From an uncultured Bacteroidales bacterium (GTDB lineage Bacteria; Bacteroidota; Bacteroidia; Bacteroidales; UBA932): DNA of 35,358 nt. The notes beneath the pieces are model-generated. The model was given only the letters and a program-made list of their open reading frames with translations, was not told the DNA's origin and searched no databases. Shown here one piece after another: positions 1 through 9,174 of the stretch; within the stretch, counting starts at the first letter, position 1; each line of letters opens with the position of its first letter. The DNA lies in NCBI GenBank assembly GCA_944322815.1, contig CALUQB010000029.1:1-35358 (forward strand), read 5' to 3'. A program made the position numbers and the translations under genes.

Positions 1-313
1 AGGCTAAAAATCCCGGACTAACAACGTTACGGGGCGAAAATGCGGTTAGTCCAGGCTAAAAATCCCGGACTAACAACACTACGGGCCGAAAATGCGGTTA
101 GTCCGTGTAAAATCCTCCGGACTAACAACGCTACGGGCCGTAAACGCGGTTAGTCCAGGCAGAAACCCATTGGACTAACAACACTACGGGGCGGAAATGT
201 GGTTAGTCCAGGCTAAAAACCCCGGACTAACAACACTACAGGCCGAAAATGCGGTTAGTCCAGAGAAAAACCTCCGGACTAACTACGCTACAGGCCGAAA
301 ACGCGGTTAGTCC
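1..313. repeat. Tandem array of six 38-nt hairpin units, period 52-53
   Basis: Six units lie at 15-52, 67-104, 119-156, 172-209, 224-261 and 276-313. Each starts with GGACTAAC and ends with GTTAGTCC, which pair as a perfect 8-bp stem. The interior (AAC, a CNC/CGT triplet, TACRGGSCG, an A-rich stretch, then GYG) is also conserved. Units are separated by 14-15 nt linkers that are themselves similar (AGGCTAAAAATCCC and variants), so the whole 52-nt module is repeated. An inner 3-bp stem is kept by changes on both sides in some copies. The first linker begins at base 1, so the array probably continues to the left. It sits 72 nt downstream of the rnr stop codon. Function is unknown; an extragenic repeat or structured RNA is possible. 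Confidence 0.9.
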
Positions 314-385
314 GGACAAAAAATTCTTAAAAAATGTGGATTTAACGTAGATTCACTCTCCGCCCCACTCACTTGTTACGGCTGA

Positions 386-2716
386 TCACTTCCTGGACTT
401 CCGTTTCTTCGAAGCCTTGATATCACGGCGGATCTTCTCCTTACGGGCCGCCTTGCGCGCCTCTCTCTCAGCCTGCAAGGCAGCAGCCTCCTGCTCAGAA
501 ACACGGTCCTCGATACCTGTCTCCACCAGCTCATAATCCAGCAGTTTCTGCTCCAGATTCGCCTTCTTCACACGGATCTTCACAGGGTCGCCCAGATTGT
601 ACACCATCTTGGAGCTGCGGCCAACGATGCGGTATCTCTCCTCATCGAACTCATAAAAATCGGACTTGATATCACGAAGAGCCACCATTCCCTCGATCTT
701 CGTCGGCTCTATCTCCACATACATTCCCCAGTCGGTCAGTCCGGAAATATGTCCCTCGAATTCATAGCCCACCTTATCCTGCATGAACTCCACGAGCTTG
801 TACTTGATGCTCGACCGCTCGGCATCCGCAGCCACCACCTCCCTCTCGGAAGCATACTTGCACAGCCCTTCGTAATAATCCTTCTTCTGGGATTGCACCC
901 CGTCCAGATACATCGCCAGAAGCCGGTGCACCATCATGTCTGGATACCGCCTGATAGGTGAGGTGAAATGCGTATAATATTTGAAAGCCAGACCGTAATG
1001 CCCGATATTGTCGGTACTGTAGCAGGCCTTGGCCATTGTCCGCAAGGACAGAAGTTCGATGGCATTGAATTCTGGCTTGTCCTTGGCTTCGGCGAAGAGA
1101 TGGTTCAGTTCTTTCGAAATTTCCTTGCCGCTGTTCATCTGACCGAGAGTGTAGCCGAAATTCCCTACGAAACCACGGAGATTCTCCAGTTTTTCCTGGT
1201 TCGGTTCGTCATGGATACGGTAGACAAAGGTCTTCGCCTCGGACTTGTGCCCCTTCGAAGCAGGAGTCTTGCACTTGGTGGCCACGAACTCGGCCACGCA
1301 GCGGTTCGCCAGCAGCATGAATTCCTCGATAAGCCAGTTTGCTTCCTTCGACACCTTCTGGTATACATTCACCGGACGCCCCTTTTCATCCACTTCCACC
1401 TTCATCTCAGGCCGCTCGAAACTGATAGCTCCGGCTGCGAATCTCTTTTTACGGAGCTTCGAGGCCAGACCATTCAACATGACCACGGCTTCTTTTACCT
1501 CATCCGGCACTTTTTTCTCCTGCCCGTCAGGCCCGAAAGAAAAATCTGCAGACAAGGCCTTCTTTCCGGCCTCGATAATCTGCTGTGCATTCTCATAGGC
1601 GAACCTGTAATCGGAATTGATGACTGTCCTTCCGAACCACTGAGACTCTACACGGGCCAGCGGAGTCAGTTCGAAAACAGCGGAAAAACACAGTTTCTCC
1701 TCATTCGGACGCAGAGAGCAGAGTTTGTTGGACAGCTTTTCAGGCAGCATGGGTACCGTCCTGTCCACCAGATAGACCGAAGTACCTCTGTTTCTGGCCT
1801 CTTCATCCACTATACTGCCTGGTTTCACATAATATGTCACGTCCGCGATATGCACTCCGACCTCGAAATTCCCGTTCTCCAGTTTTCTGAAAGACAATGC
1901 ATCATCGAAATCCTTCGCATCGGCAGGGTCTATGGTAAACGTCGTCACTCCCCTGAAATCGCGCCTGCCTTTCAGATCTTCTTCCGTGATCTTGTCGGAA
2001 ATGGCATCGGCTGCATTTTCCACCTCCGGTTCAAACCTGTACGGAAGGGCGTATTCCGCCAATATCGCATGCATCTCGGTATCATTCTCTCCCGGTTCGC
2101 CCAGCACATCCACCAGATGCCCTACAGGAGCCGTCTCGCTCTTCTCCCAATGATCCACCAGTGCAGCCACCTTCATGCCCGGACTGGCTTTCAGTTCACT
2201 GCGGACACCGTCCACCGTCCCGTAGACACCTATTACGGAATAGGAATCCTCGCCTGTCTTTTTCAGGAAACCCGTCCTGTCAGGTCCCTGCTCAGGATTC
2301 CCCTCCCGGCCGAGTCTCTCCTTCCGTTTCTTGAACCCCACCGGAGCAGCTCCGATGACAGGAATCACTATATCATACGGCATCACACGGCTTTCCATGA
2401 GCACCCAGGCCTGATCTCCGACCACATGCAGTATTCCCACAAACGGCTTGCGCGAACGCTCCACAATCTCCACCACCATGCCTTCGCGTCTCTGCCTGTC
2501 GGTTTTCTCCTTGGTCACCGTCACCTTCACGATATCTCCGTTCAGCGCACCCCTGGTCTTGGAAGCCTTGACGAACACATCGTTGTCTTCACCTTCGACG
2601 ATGACGAAAATATATCCTTCACGGGTCATCTGGACCCTTCCGGTCAATGTCAGAGCGGGTTTCTTTTCCTTTTTTTCTTTCTTCTCGCTTCTGTTTCTTC
2701 TATTTCTCGCAGCCAT
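386..2716 (-). CDS. rnr: Ribonuclease R (RNB-family 3'-5' exoribonuclease)
   Basis: This is a processive 3'-5' exoribonuclease that degrades structured RNA in the cytoplasm. The N-terminus is Lys/Glu-rich, followed by cold-shock/OB-like domains, the RNB catalytic domain and a C-terminal S1 domain (GHISGLTDWGMYVEIEPTKI) with a basic tail. The RNB metal site reads TIDPADAKDFDDALSF, placing acidic ligands at D263, D269, D271 and D272, almost the same numbering as in E. coli RNase R. I chose the ATG at 2716 (MAARNRR, 776 aa): the open frame continues to 2749, but that extension overlaps the predicted promoter boxes. The gene is divergent from gpmI. No clear hairpin terminator follows it other than the tandem hairpin array. 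Confidence 0.95.
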   Translation of the reverse strand: MAARNRRNRSEKKEKKEKKPALTLTGRVQMTREGYIFVIVEGEDNDVFVKASKTRGALNGDIVKVTVTKEKTDRQRREGMVVEIVERSRKPFVGILHVVGDQAWVLMESRVMPYDIVIPVIGAAPVGFKKRKERLGREGNPEQGPDRTGFLKKTGEDSYSVIGVYGTVDGVRSELKASPGMKVAALVDHWEKSETAPVGHLVDVLGEPGENDTEMHAILAEYALPYRFEPEVENAADAISDKITEEDLKGRRDFRGVTTFTIDPADAKDFDDALSFRKLENGNFEVGVHIADVTYYVKPGSIVDEEARNRGTSVYLVDRTVPMLPEKLSNKLCSLRPNEEKLCFSAVFELTPLARVESQWFGRTVINSDYRFAYENAQQIIEAGKKALSADFSFGPDGQEKKVPDEVKEAVVMLNGLASKLRKKRFAAGAISFERPEMKVEVDEKGRPVNVYQKVSKEANWLIEEFMLLANRCVAEFVATKCKTPASKGHKSEAKTFVYRIHDEPNQEKLENLRGFVGNFGYTLGQMNSGKEISKELNHLFAEAKDKPEFNAIELLSLRTMAKACYSTDNIGHYGLAFKYYTHFTSPIRRYPDMMVHRLLAMYLDGVQSQKKDYYEGLCKYASEREVVAADAERSSIKYKLVEFMQDKVGYEFEGHISGLTDWGMYVEIEPTKIEGMVALRDIKSDFYEFDEERYRIVGRSSKMVYNLGDPVKIRVKKANLEQKLLDYELVETGIEDRVSEQEAAALQAEREARKAARKEKIRRDIKASKKRKSRK

Positions 2717-2730
2717 AATAAAAAATTTGT

Positions 2731-2756
2731 ATCTTTGTGGATTGGTCACAAATTTA
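2731..2756. promoter_or_regulatory. Back-to-back TAnnTTTG boxes between rnr and gpmI
   Basis: On the plus strand TATCTTTG (2731-2738) matches the Bacteroidetes -7 consensus and would drive transcription towards gpmI, giving a leader of about 285 nt. On the minus strand TAAATTTG (complement of 2749-2756) matches the same consensus and would start rnr about 30 nt before its ATG. I see no convincing -33 TTTG box at the right spacing for either, so the pair rests on the -7 matches and their position. Confidence 0.45.
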
Positions 2757-2864
2757 GCAATAATTATGTATTAACATGTGGCCGTATTGAGGATTTTAAA
2801 ATTATTTTTACCATGAGTTCGATGAAATGAAAGAAATGAATTTCAGAGAACTACCTCTTTTAAA

Positions 2865-3019
2865 GGATTCGGGAAACGAATCCGTAGGCAAGTCCTCCCA
2901 TACGAAGGGGAGGATTTAGGAGGGGTGACACGTAAAAGGAAGGAGATTTCGAAGAAATCGTAACGTCAGTTCGACGAAGTCTCTGGTACTAAGTAGAATA
3001 ATTCGTCGAACTGACGTTA
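2865..3019. repeat. Mosaic of four extragenic hairpins upstream of gpmI
   Basis: Four palindromes follow each other: GGATTCG/CGAATCC (2865-2883, 5-nt loop), TCCTCCC/GGGAGGA (2893-2914), GATTTC/GAAATC (2945-2959, 3-nt loop) and a perfect 18-bp inverted repeat with arms at 2961-2978 and 3002-3019 (TAACGTCAGTTCGACGAA and its complement, 23-nt loop). From memory, the GGGGAGGATTTAGGAGGGG-like motif and the CGTCAGTTCGACGAA motif recur between genes in many Bacteroidetes genomes, so this is probably one or more MITE- or REP-like insertions. The last arm ends 11 nt before the gpmI start codon, so the RNA form would place a strong stem next to the translation start. No target-site duplication is visible. 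Confidence 0.75.
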
Positions 3020-3030
3020 TTTGACACGAT

Positions 3031-4548
3031 ATGGATAGAAAAGTTCTTCTCATGATCCTCGACGGATGGGGCGAGGGCAAACACAACTGGACAAACGCCA
3101 TTTATACTCAGGGAGCACCATATATCGACTCCCTCAGAGCAAAATATCCGTTCAGCCATCTCCAGGCTTGCGGAGAATACGTAGGTCTGCCTGACGGACA
3201 GATGGGAAATTCGGAAGTAGGCCATCTGAACCTCGGCGCAGGAAGGGTCGTATACCAGGACCTCGTGAAGATAAACATGGCCTGCAGGGAGCACAAGCTG
3301 CTCGAAAATCCTGAAATCAAGGCTGTATACGATTATGCCGCACAGAACGGCAAACAGCTTCACCTGATGGGACTCGCATCCATGGGCGGAGTGCACAGTT
3401 CTCTGGCACACGTTTATGAATTCCTCGCCGTAGCCAAACAGTACGGGCTGGAGAAGGTCTTCGTGCACTGTTTCATGGACGGCCGTGATACAGATCCGAG
3501 AAGCGGAAAAGGTTTCGTGGAAGAACTGGAGAAGAAGATGTCCGAAACTACGGGTAAAGTGGCATCGGTATGCGGCCGTTACTATGCCATGGACCGTGAC
3601 AAGAGATGGGAAAGGGTGAAACTGGCTTATGACATGCTGGTAAAGGGTGAAGGCGCGAAGTTCGCGTCCGCGACAGAAGGCATCCAGGCTTCATACGATG
3701 AAGGCGTGACTGACGAATTCATCAAGCCGATATGCATCACCGGAGCCGACGGCAATCCTGTCGGGACTATCCAGGAAGGCGATGCGGTGATCTTCTTCAA
3801 TTTCCGCAACGACCGTGCTCGTGAAATCACTGCGGTACTTACCCAGGAAGACATGCCGGATCATGGAATGAAGACCCTGCCACTCTACTACTGCTGCTTC
3901 ACCCCATACGATGACAAGTTCCAGGGAGTGCATATCCTGTTCAACAAGGAAAACGTCCAGGACACACTTGGCGAGACAGTGGCAAAAGCCGGAAAGCATC
4001 AGCTCCGCATCGCAGAGACCGAAAAATACGCGCACGTGACGTTCTTCTTCAACGGAGGCCGTGAAGACCAGTTCGAAAATGAGGACAGGATACTGGTGAA
4101 CTCGCCGAAAGTCCCTACATACGACCTGCTTCCGGAGATGAGCGCCCAGGAAGTGACTGAAAAGCTCATCGAAGTACTGAAGACAGGAAAGGAAGACATG
4201 GTCATCCTGAACTTCGCGAACGGTGACATGGTAGGCCATACGGGCGTGTTCCAGGCTATCTGCCGCGCCGTAGCCAAAGTGGACAATTGCGTAAAGGAAG
4301 TGGTGGAAACGGCTGTCGCCAATGATTATGTAGTCCTCCTGACCGCTGACCACGGAAATGCCGACCACGCATACAACGAGGACGGCTCGCCGAATACGGC
4401 CCACTCGCTGAACACCGTACAGTTCATCGTCATCAACGCAGGTGTCGACCACGTCAAGGACGGAAAGCTCGCCGATGTGGCGCCTACCATCCTGAAACTG
4501 ATGGGAATCCCTCAGCCTACGGCAATGAGCGGAGAACCACTTATATAA
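3031..4548 (+). CDS. gpmI: 2,3-bisphosphoglycerate-independent phosphoglycerate mutase
   Basis: This enzyme interconverts 3- and 2-phosphoglycerate in lower glycolysis and gluconeogenesis, using two Mn ions and a phosphoserine intermediate. The N-terminal metal site is [12 protein letters not shown]. The nucleophile is Ser61 in [15 protein letters not shown]. The substrate-binding region includes [14 protein letters not shown], and the C-terminal metal site includes [10 protein letters not shown]. At 505 aa it is full length for the family. No Shine-Dalgarno sequence is visible, as is usual in this phylum. It is the first gene of an operon with a ROK kinase (39-nt gap) and manA. Confidence 0.96.
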   Translation: MDRKVLLMILDGWGEGKHNWTNAIYTQGAPYIDSLRAKYPFSHLQACGEYVGLPDGQMGNSEVGHLNLGAGRVVYQDLVKINMACREHKLLENPEIKAVYDYAAQNGKQLHLMGLASMGGVHSSLAHVYEFLAVAKQYGLEKVFVHCFMDGRDTDPRSGKGFVEELEKKMSETTGKVASVCGRYYAMDRDKRWERVKLAYDMLVKGEGAKFASATEGIQASYDEGVTDEFIKPICITGADGNPVGTIQEGDAVIFFNFRNDRAREITAVLTQEDMPDHGMKTLPLYYCCFTPYDDKFQGVHILFNKENVQDTLGETVAKAGKHQLRIAETEKYAHVTFFFNGGREDQFENEDRILVNSPKVPTYDLLPEMSAQEVTEKLIEVLKTGKEDMVILNFANGDMVGHTGVFQAICRAVAKVDNCVKEVVETAVANDYVVLLTADHGNADHAYNEDGSPNTAHSLNTVQFIVINAGVDHVKDGKLADVAPTILKLMGIPQPTAMSGEPLI

Positions 4549-4587
4549 AATGACGGGAGCTGTGACAAATACCCAACAAACACGACT

Positions 4588-5694
4588 ATGACCGATTTCA
4601 AAAACGACCAGCGCATCGTCCTGACACTTGATGCCGGAGGAACAAACATGGTATTCGGAGCCATGAAAGGCGGCGAATTCATAGTGGAACCGCTGACTCT
4701 ACCTGCGCATTCGGACACTCTGGACCTGTGTCTTGATACCATGGTGACCGGATTCAGGACCATCATAGAAAAACTCGGGGAAAAGCCGGCAGCGATCAGT
4801 TTTGCGTTCCCCGGACCCGCAGACTACCCTAACGGCATCATCGGGGGCTATCTTCCGAATTTCCCGTCTTTCAGAGACGGAGTGGCCCTCGGTCCGTTCC
4901 TGAGCAGGACTTTCAGCGTACCTGTATTCATCAACAACGACGGGGACCTTTTCGCTTATGGCGAAGCCCTCGGCGGAATACTTCCTGAAACAAACGCGAA
5001 ACTGGAAGCCGCCGGCAGCAGCAAACGCTATCACAACCTTATCGGATACACGTTCGGTACCGGCTTCGGCGTAGGCATTGTCGTGAACGGCCAGCTGAAC
5101 AGAGGGGACAACTCCTGCGTGGAAACATTCTGCCTGCCGCACAAGGACAACAGGGACATGATTGTGGAAGACGGCATAGCCATCAAGGCGATAAAAAGAA
5201 TATACGGAGAACTGTCCGGTGACAGTGACCATAAATTCGAACCGAAAGACATCTTCGACATTGCCGAAGGCAGAATACCGGGCGATGCAGAAGCGGCGAA
5301 AAAGACTTTCGCGGAAATCGGCGCTGCAGCAGGCGATGCCATGGCCACTGCGGCTACCCTGACCGACGGTCTGATAGTCATAGGCGGAGGCGTGACCGCT
5401 TCGCACAAATATTTCATGCCTGCCCTTCTGGCCGCTCTCCGCGGAAAGATACACACATTCAAGGGCGAAGAGACCGGACGGATACAGTCGAAAGTATACA
5501 ATCTGGATGAACCGGAGGAATTCGAGGCTTTCGCAAAAGGAGACCAGCAGAAGCTGAAAGTCTACGGATACGATGAAGAAGTGATTTACGATCCGCAGAA
5601 ACGCATCGGCATCGCCATATCCAAGCTCGGTGCCAGCAAGGCGATCTCTGTAGGAGCCTACACCTTCGCCCTCGGTCAGCTGGACAGAATGTAG
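4588..5694 (+). CDS. ROK-family sugar kinase (glucokinase-like)
   Basis: The N-terminal phosphate-binding motif LTLDAGGTNMVFGAMKGG and the FINNDGDLFAYGEALGG segment, which holds the usual catalytic Asp, identify an ASKHA/ROK kinase that phosphorylates a hexose or N-acetylhexosamine with ATP. A second glycine-rich motif, DGLIVIGGGVTASH, lies near residues 265-280. At 368 aa it is longer than typical 300-320 aa ROK glucokinases. I do not see the canonical CxCGxxGCxE zinc signature; the corresponding area reads CVETFCLPHKD, so metal binding may differ. Its place between gpmI and manA favours glucose, mannose or fructose as substrate, which is inference. Confidence 0.88.
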   Translation: MTDFKNDQRIVLTLDAGGTNMVFGAMKGGEFIVEPLTLPAHSDTLDLCLDTMVTGFRTIIEKLGEKPAAISFAFPGPADYPNGIIGGYLPNFPSFRDGVALGPFLSRTFSVPVFINNDGDLFAYGEALGGILPETNAKLEAAGSSKRYHNLIGYTFGTGFGVGIVVNGQLNRGDNSCVETFCLPHKDNRDMIVEDGIAIKAIKRIYGELSGDSDHKFEPKDIFDIAEGRIPGDAEAAKKTFAEIGAAAGDAMATAATLTDGLIVIGGGVTASHKYFMPALLAALRGKIHTFKGEETGRIQSKVYNLDEPEEFEAFAKGDQQKLKVYGYDEEVIYDPQKRIGIAISKLGASKAISVGAYTFALGQLDRM

Positions 5695-5731
5695 CTTTCA
5701 GAAAAACAAAATCAGATTTCAGGAAAACGTT

Positions 5732-6703
5732 ATGTATCCCCTCAAATTCAAACCTATACTCAAGACCCTGGTATGGGGCGGCGAAAAAATAGCGCCATTC
5801 AAAGGCATCAAGACTGACATGCACAACATCGGAGAAAGCTGGGAACTCTCCGGTGTCAAAGGGAATGAATCCGTAGTTGCAAACGGGCCTCTGGCCGGAA
5901 AGACCATCACGGAACTCATCGGAGAATATAAGGGAGAGCTTGTCGGAAAGACGAACTATGAAAAGACAGGGACAGAATTCCCTCTGCTCATCAAATTCAT
6001 AGACGCCCGCCAGGACCTCTCCATCCAGGTACATCCGGACGATGAACTGGCTGCCAGAAGGCACAATGGCTCGAAAGGAAAGACTGAAATGTGGTATGTG
6101 GTGAAAGCAGACAAGGATGCGCACCTGATGTCAGGACTGAAACAGGCCATCACTCCTGAAGAATACGTGACCCGGGTGGCAGACAACACCATCACCGATG
6201 TCCTGCACGACTACAATGTATCTCCGGGAGACGTATTTTTCCTGCCTGCAGGCCGCATCCACAGCATAGGCGCCGGATCGTTCATAGCAGAGATACAGCA
6301 GACCTCCGACATCACCTACCGCATATATGATTTCGGCAGGCTCGGCCTGGACGGAAAGCCTCGTGAACTGCACACGGAGCTGGCGAAGGATGCCATTGAC
6401 TACAGCGTACATGAAGACTACAGGACGCACTACACGGAAAAGAAAAACGAAGAGACGATGCTGGTCAGCTGCCGGTATTTCACGACATCTCTTCTGGAAA
6501 TGGACAGGCCATACGAAAAGGACCTGTCAGGACTCGATTCTTTCCTGATAGTCATCTGTACGGAAGGGCATGGGGAAATAGCCGACGGCGAAGGGAACCG
6601 CGAAACCATCCGCCAGGGTGAAACCGTCCTGATTCCAGCCTCCGCGACTTCCCTGAGATTCATCCCTGACGGGACCATGAAGGTCCTCACTTCGTTCGTA
6701 TAG
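5732..6703 (+). CDS. manA: Mannose-6-phosphate isomerase, class I
   Basis: A zinc-dependent cupin isomerase for mannose-6-phosphate and fructose-6-phosphate, linking mannose use and GDP-sugar synthesis to glycolysis. Metal-site motifs are visible: LSIQVHPDDELA (Gln and His), KTEMWYV (Glu) and AGRIHSIGAGSFIAEIQQ (His). The product-binding segment TSDITYRIYDFGR follows. The length of 323 aa fits the short bacterial class I form. It is the last gene of the gpmI-ROK-manA operon, 37 nt after the kinase, and is followed by a strong hairpin terminator. Confidence 0.95.
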   Translation: MYPLKFKPILKTLVWGGEKIAPFKGIKTDMHNIGESWELSGVKGNESVVANGPLAGKTITELIGEYKGELVGKTNYEKTGTEFPLLIKFIDARQDLSIQVHPDDELAARRHNGSKGKTEMWYVVKADKDAHLMSGLKQAITPEEYVTRVADNTITDVLHDYNVSPGDVFFLPAGRIHSIGAGSFIAEIQQTSDITYRIYDFGRLGLDGKPRELHTELAKDAIDYSVHEDYRTHYTEKKNEETMLVSCRYFTTSLLEMDRPYEKDLSGLDSFLIVICTEGHGEIADGEGNRETIRQGETVLIPASATSLRFIPDGTMKVLTSFV

Positions 6704-6741
6704 CCGCCGGACACCGAAAAGAACGATTGTACATGATATGG

Positions 6742-6788
6742 CAATGAGGGTGACCCAAAGTCCCGTTTGGGTCACCCTCATTGTTTTA
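6742..6788. terminator. 17-bp perfect hairpin between convergent operons
   Basis: AATGAGGGTGACCCAAA (6743-6759) pairs without mismatch with 6766-6782 around a 6-nt loop, and TGTTTT follows on the plus strand. It lies between the manA stop and the end of the minus-strand M3 peptidase gene, so it could terminate both. The T-run favours the plus direction. Confidence 0.85.
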
Positions 6789-6855
6789 GAAAGAGAACAC
6801 TTCCCTGATCGCAGGCATTAACCGTCTGAACGCCGCAGATGACCCGTCGCCACGG

Positions 6856-9138
6856 TCAATCAAGTCCGCGGGCACGTAACAAAGCCCCTGCATCAGGATC
6901 AGCGCCGCGGAACCGCTTATAAAGCGCCATAGGATCTTCACTGTCACCCTTCTCCAGAATATTCCGGCGATATGACATGGCTGTGCGTCTGTCGAATATG
7001 CCGCGTCTGCGGAACAGCTCGAAAGCATCCTTGTCCAGCACCTCCGCCCAGAGATAACTGTAATATCCGGCATTGTAGCCGCTCTTGAAGATATGGTTGA
7101 AATAGGTCGTCCTGTATCGTGGGATGATCTCCTCAGGCAGCCCGGCTTCTTTCATCATGCATTCTTCGAACTTCACCGGATCTATCAGTCTCAGTTCGTC
7201 CGAAGTTCCGAGAGGGATTTTCTTTCCCTTTACCACAAGATACGCCGCTTCAGCCCCCTCCGGTGCAGGATCCGCCGATGCGAAAGGACAGTCAGACGGC
7301 ACATAGACGGACGTCAGTTCATGCCACCTCATGTCCAGAATCGATGCTGCAGCCAGCTCTGTGGTCATGAAGCCCTGGTTGAACTTGCCTGACTGACGGA
7401 TCTTGGTCACCAGAGAATCAGGTATCACCTCACCGGTTTCATAATGTCTGGCATACATGGACAGGACTTCCGGCTGGAATGCCCAATTCTCGTTCAACTG
7501 TGACGGAAGCTCCACGAAATCCCGCGTCACACTCGTGCCGCTCATATCCTTATAGGTGCACCGGCTCAATAGCCCGTGCAATGCATGACCGAATTCATGG
7601 AACATCGTGGCCGTCTCATCCAGAGTCAGAAGCGAAGGCTTTCCGGCCGCCGGTTTCGTGAAATTCGCCACATTAACCACTATCGGACGGATATCCTCCC
7701 CATCCTCGGCTATCTCCTGCGCACGGAACTCGGTCATCCATGCACCTCCACGTTTGGAGCTGCGGGGATAGTAATCCGTCAGGAGAATTCCTACCAGAGA
7801 ACTGTCGGCATCCGTCACCTTGAACCCTTCCATATCCGGGTGATATACAGGAATGCTGTCCAGTTTCTCGAAATTCAGACCGTAAAGCCTGTGCGCGGTA
7901 TTGAAGACCCCTTCTCGGACATTCTCCATCCGGAAATAAGGTTTCACCGAAGATTCGTCAATGGCATATTTCGCCAGGCGCACCTTCTCCGCATAATAAG
8001 CCCAGTCCCAAGGCCTGATCACCGATGTACTGTCATCCGGCAACAGTCCGGCTTCGATATCCCCGTTCATCACGGCCTGCATGTCGGCAGTCTCCTCATG
8101 AGCCTTTGCCACTCCTGCACGGAAAATCTTTTCCAGGAAGGTATCCACAGTGGCGGAAGTTCCGGCCATCTTGTCCGAAAGAATGAATGCTGCAGGAGTA
8201 TCATAGCCCAGAAGCCTGGCTTTTTCTATCCTCAGAGCCATGATCTTCAGGACAGTCTCCTTGTTGTCCCTGTCATTGCCGTTGTTTCCTCTCGATGAAT
8301 ATGCCCTGAACATCTTCTCGCGAAGCTCCCTGTTTGCACTGTAAGTCATGAAAGGCACATAGCTGGCATTCTGGAGGGTGAACAGCCACGGGCCGCCCGG
8401 GGCTACGGCTGCTTCATCAATCTTCCTGAGCCTGGCGGCATCCCTCACGGAAATGCCTGCCGCAGCAGCTTCGGCAGCTGCAGAATGCAATACTGACTCA
8501 GGGAGTCCTGCCACTTCGGACGAATCCGTCAGAAGCATGGAAAAGGCATTCGTCTCGGCGAGAAGATTGTTCCCGAAAGTCTGCTCCAGAGCAGCCAGTT
8601 CCACATTGATTTCCCGCATTCTTGCCTGTCCGGCAGCATCCAGAGACACTCCGTTCGACAGGAACTGACGGTAAATCTTCTCCGTAAGACGGATCTGCTC
8701 CGTAGTCAGTCCGGAAGAGTTCCGGGTATCATACACGGCTTTCACTCTTTCGAACAGATAAGGATTCATGAAGATATTGTCCGTATGTTCGGTAAGCAGA
8801 GGTATCACCTTGTCCACGACCTTCTGCAAAGCCGGAGTAGCGTCACTCTCGGCCAGATTGAACAGGACCCTTGTCGTCCTGTCAAGGATCCTCCCCGAAT
8901 ATTCATAAGCGGCGATGGTATTCTCGAACGTAGGTTCCGCATCGCGTGCTATGATGGCATCCACCTCGGCAGACTGCTGGTGGATGCCGAATTTCACGGC
9001 TCTGAGATAATCCTTCTCGGAAATCTCTTCAAAAGGAGGAATCCCGTATGGGGTATTCCACTCCCCGAAAAACGGATTCAGATTACTGCAAGACATCATA
9101 ATCAATGCTATGCCTGAAAACAAGAATTTTCTGGTCAT
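6856..9138 (-). CDS. dcp: M3-family peptidyl-dipeptidase, lipoprotein (Dcp-like)
   Basis: A zinc oligopeptidase of the M3 (thimet/Dcp) family that trims short peptides. The active site is H514-E-F-G-H518, with the third ligand E543 in the family motif DFVELPSQ. The C-terminal substrate-binding region has KSGYNAGYYSYLWAEV. I start at 9138 (MTRKFLFSGI, 760 aa) because it gives a clean lipoprotein signal ending ALIMMSC; the open frame reaches 9165. Membrane anchoring suggests it works in the envelope, not the cytosol. It is the last gene of the nuclease/receptor operon (36 nt after the DUF5689 gene). The link to that operon's job is unclear. Confidence 0.9.
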   Translation of the reverse strand: MTRKFLFSGIALIMMSCSNLNPFFGEWNTPYGIPPFEEISEKDYLRAVKFGIHQQSAEVDAIIARDAEPTFENTIAAYEYSGRILDRTTRVLFNLAESDATPALQKVVDKVIPLLTEHTDNIFMNPYLFERVKAVYDTRNSSGLTTEQIRLTEKIYRQFLSNGVSLDAAGQARMREINVELAALEQTFGNNLLAETNAFSMLLTDSSEVAGLPESVLHSAAAEAAAAGISVRDAARLRKIDEAAVAPGGPWLFTLQNASYVPFMTYSANRELREKMFRAYSSRGNNGNDRDNKETVLKIMALRIEKARLLGYDTPAAFILSDKMAGTSATVDTFLEKIFRAGVAKAHEETADMQAVMNGDIEAGLLPDDSTSVIRPWDWAYYAEKVRLAKYAIDESSVKPYFRMENVREGVFNTAHRLYGLNFEKLDSIPVYHPDMEGFKVTDADSSLVGILLTDYYPRSSKRGGAWMTEFRAQEIAEDGEDIRPIVVNVANFTKPAAGKPSLLTLDETATMFHEFGHALHGLLSRCTYKDMSGTSVTRDFVELPSQLNENWAFQPEVLSMYARHYETGEVIPDSLVTKIRQSGKFNQGFMTTELAAASILDMRWHELTSVYVPSDCPFASADPAPEGAEAAYLVVKGKKIPLGTSDELRLIDPVKFEECMMKEAGLPEEIIPRYRTTYFNHIFKSGYNAGYYSYLWAEVLDKDAFELFRRRGIFDRRTAMSYRRNILEKGDSEDPMALYKRFRGADPDAGALLRARGLD

Positions 9139-9174
9139 CTGGGTAGGTTTAAAGGTTCGGTACACAAGAAGAAA

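Noticed and set aside
1-313. CRISPR array
   Set aside because: The intervening 14-15 nt segments are similar to one another and too short to be spacers; no cas gene is present.
968-2830. 620-codon plus-strand open frame
   Set aside because: It is antisense to rnr, has no recognisable domains and arises from the codon bias of the opposite strand.
2961-3019. Rho-independent terminator upstream of gpmI
   Set aside because: The right arm is followed by TTTGACACG and then the gpmI ATG; there is no T-run, and a terminator there would block the operon.
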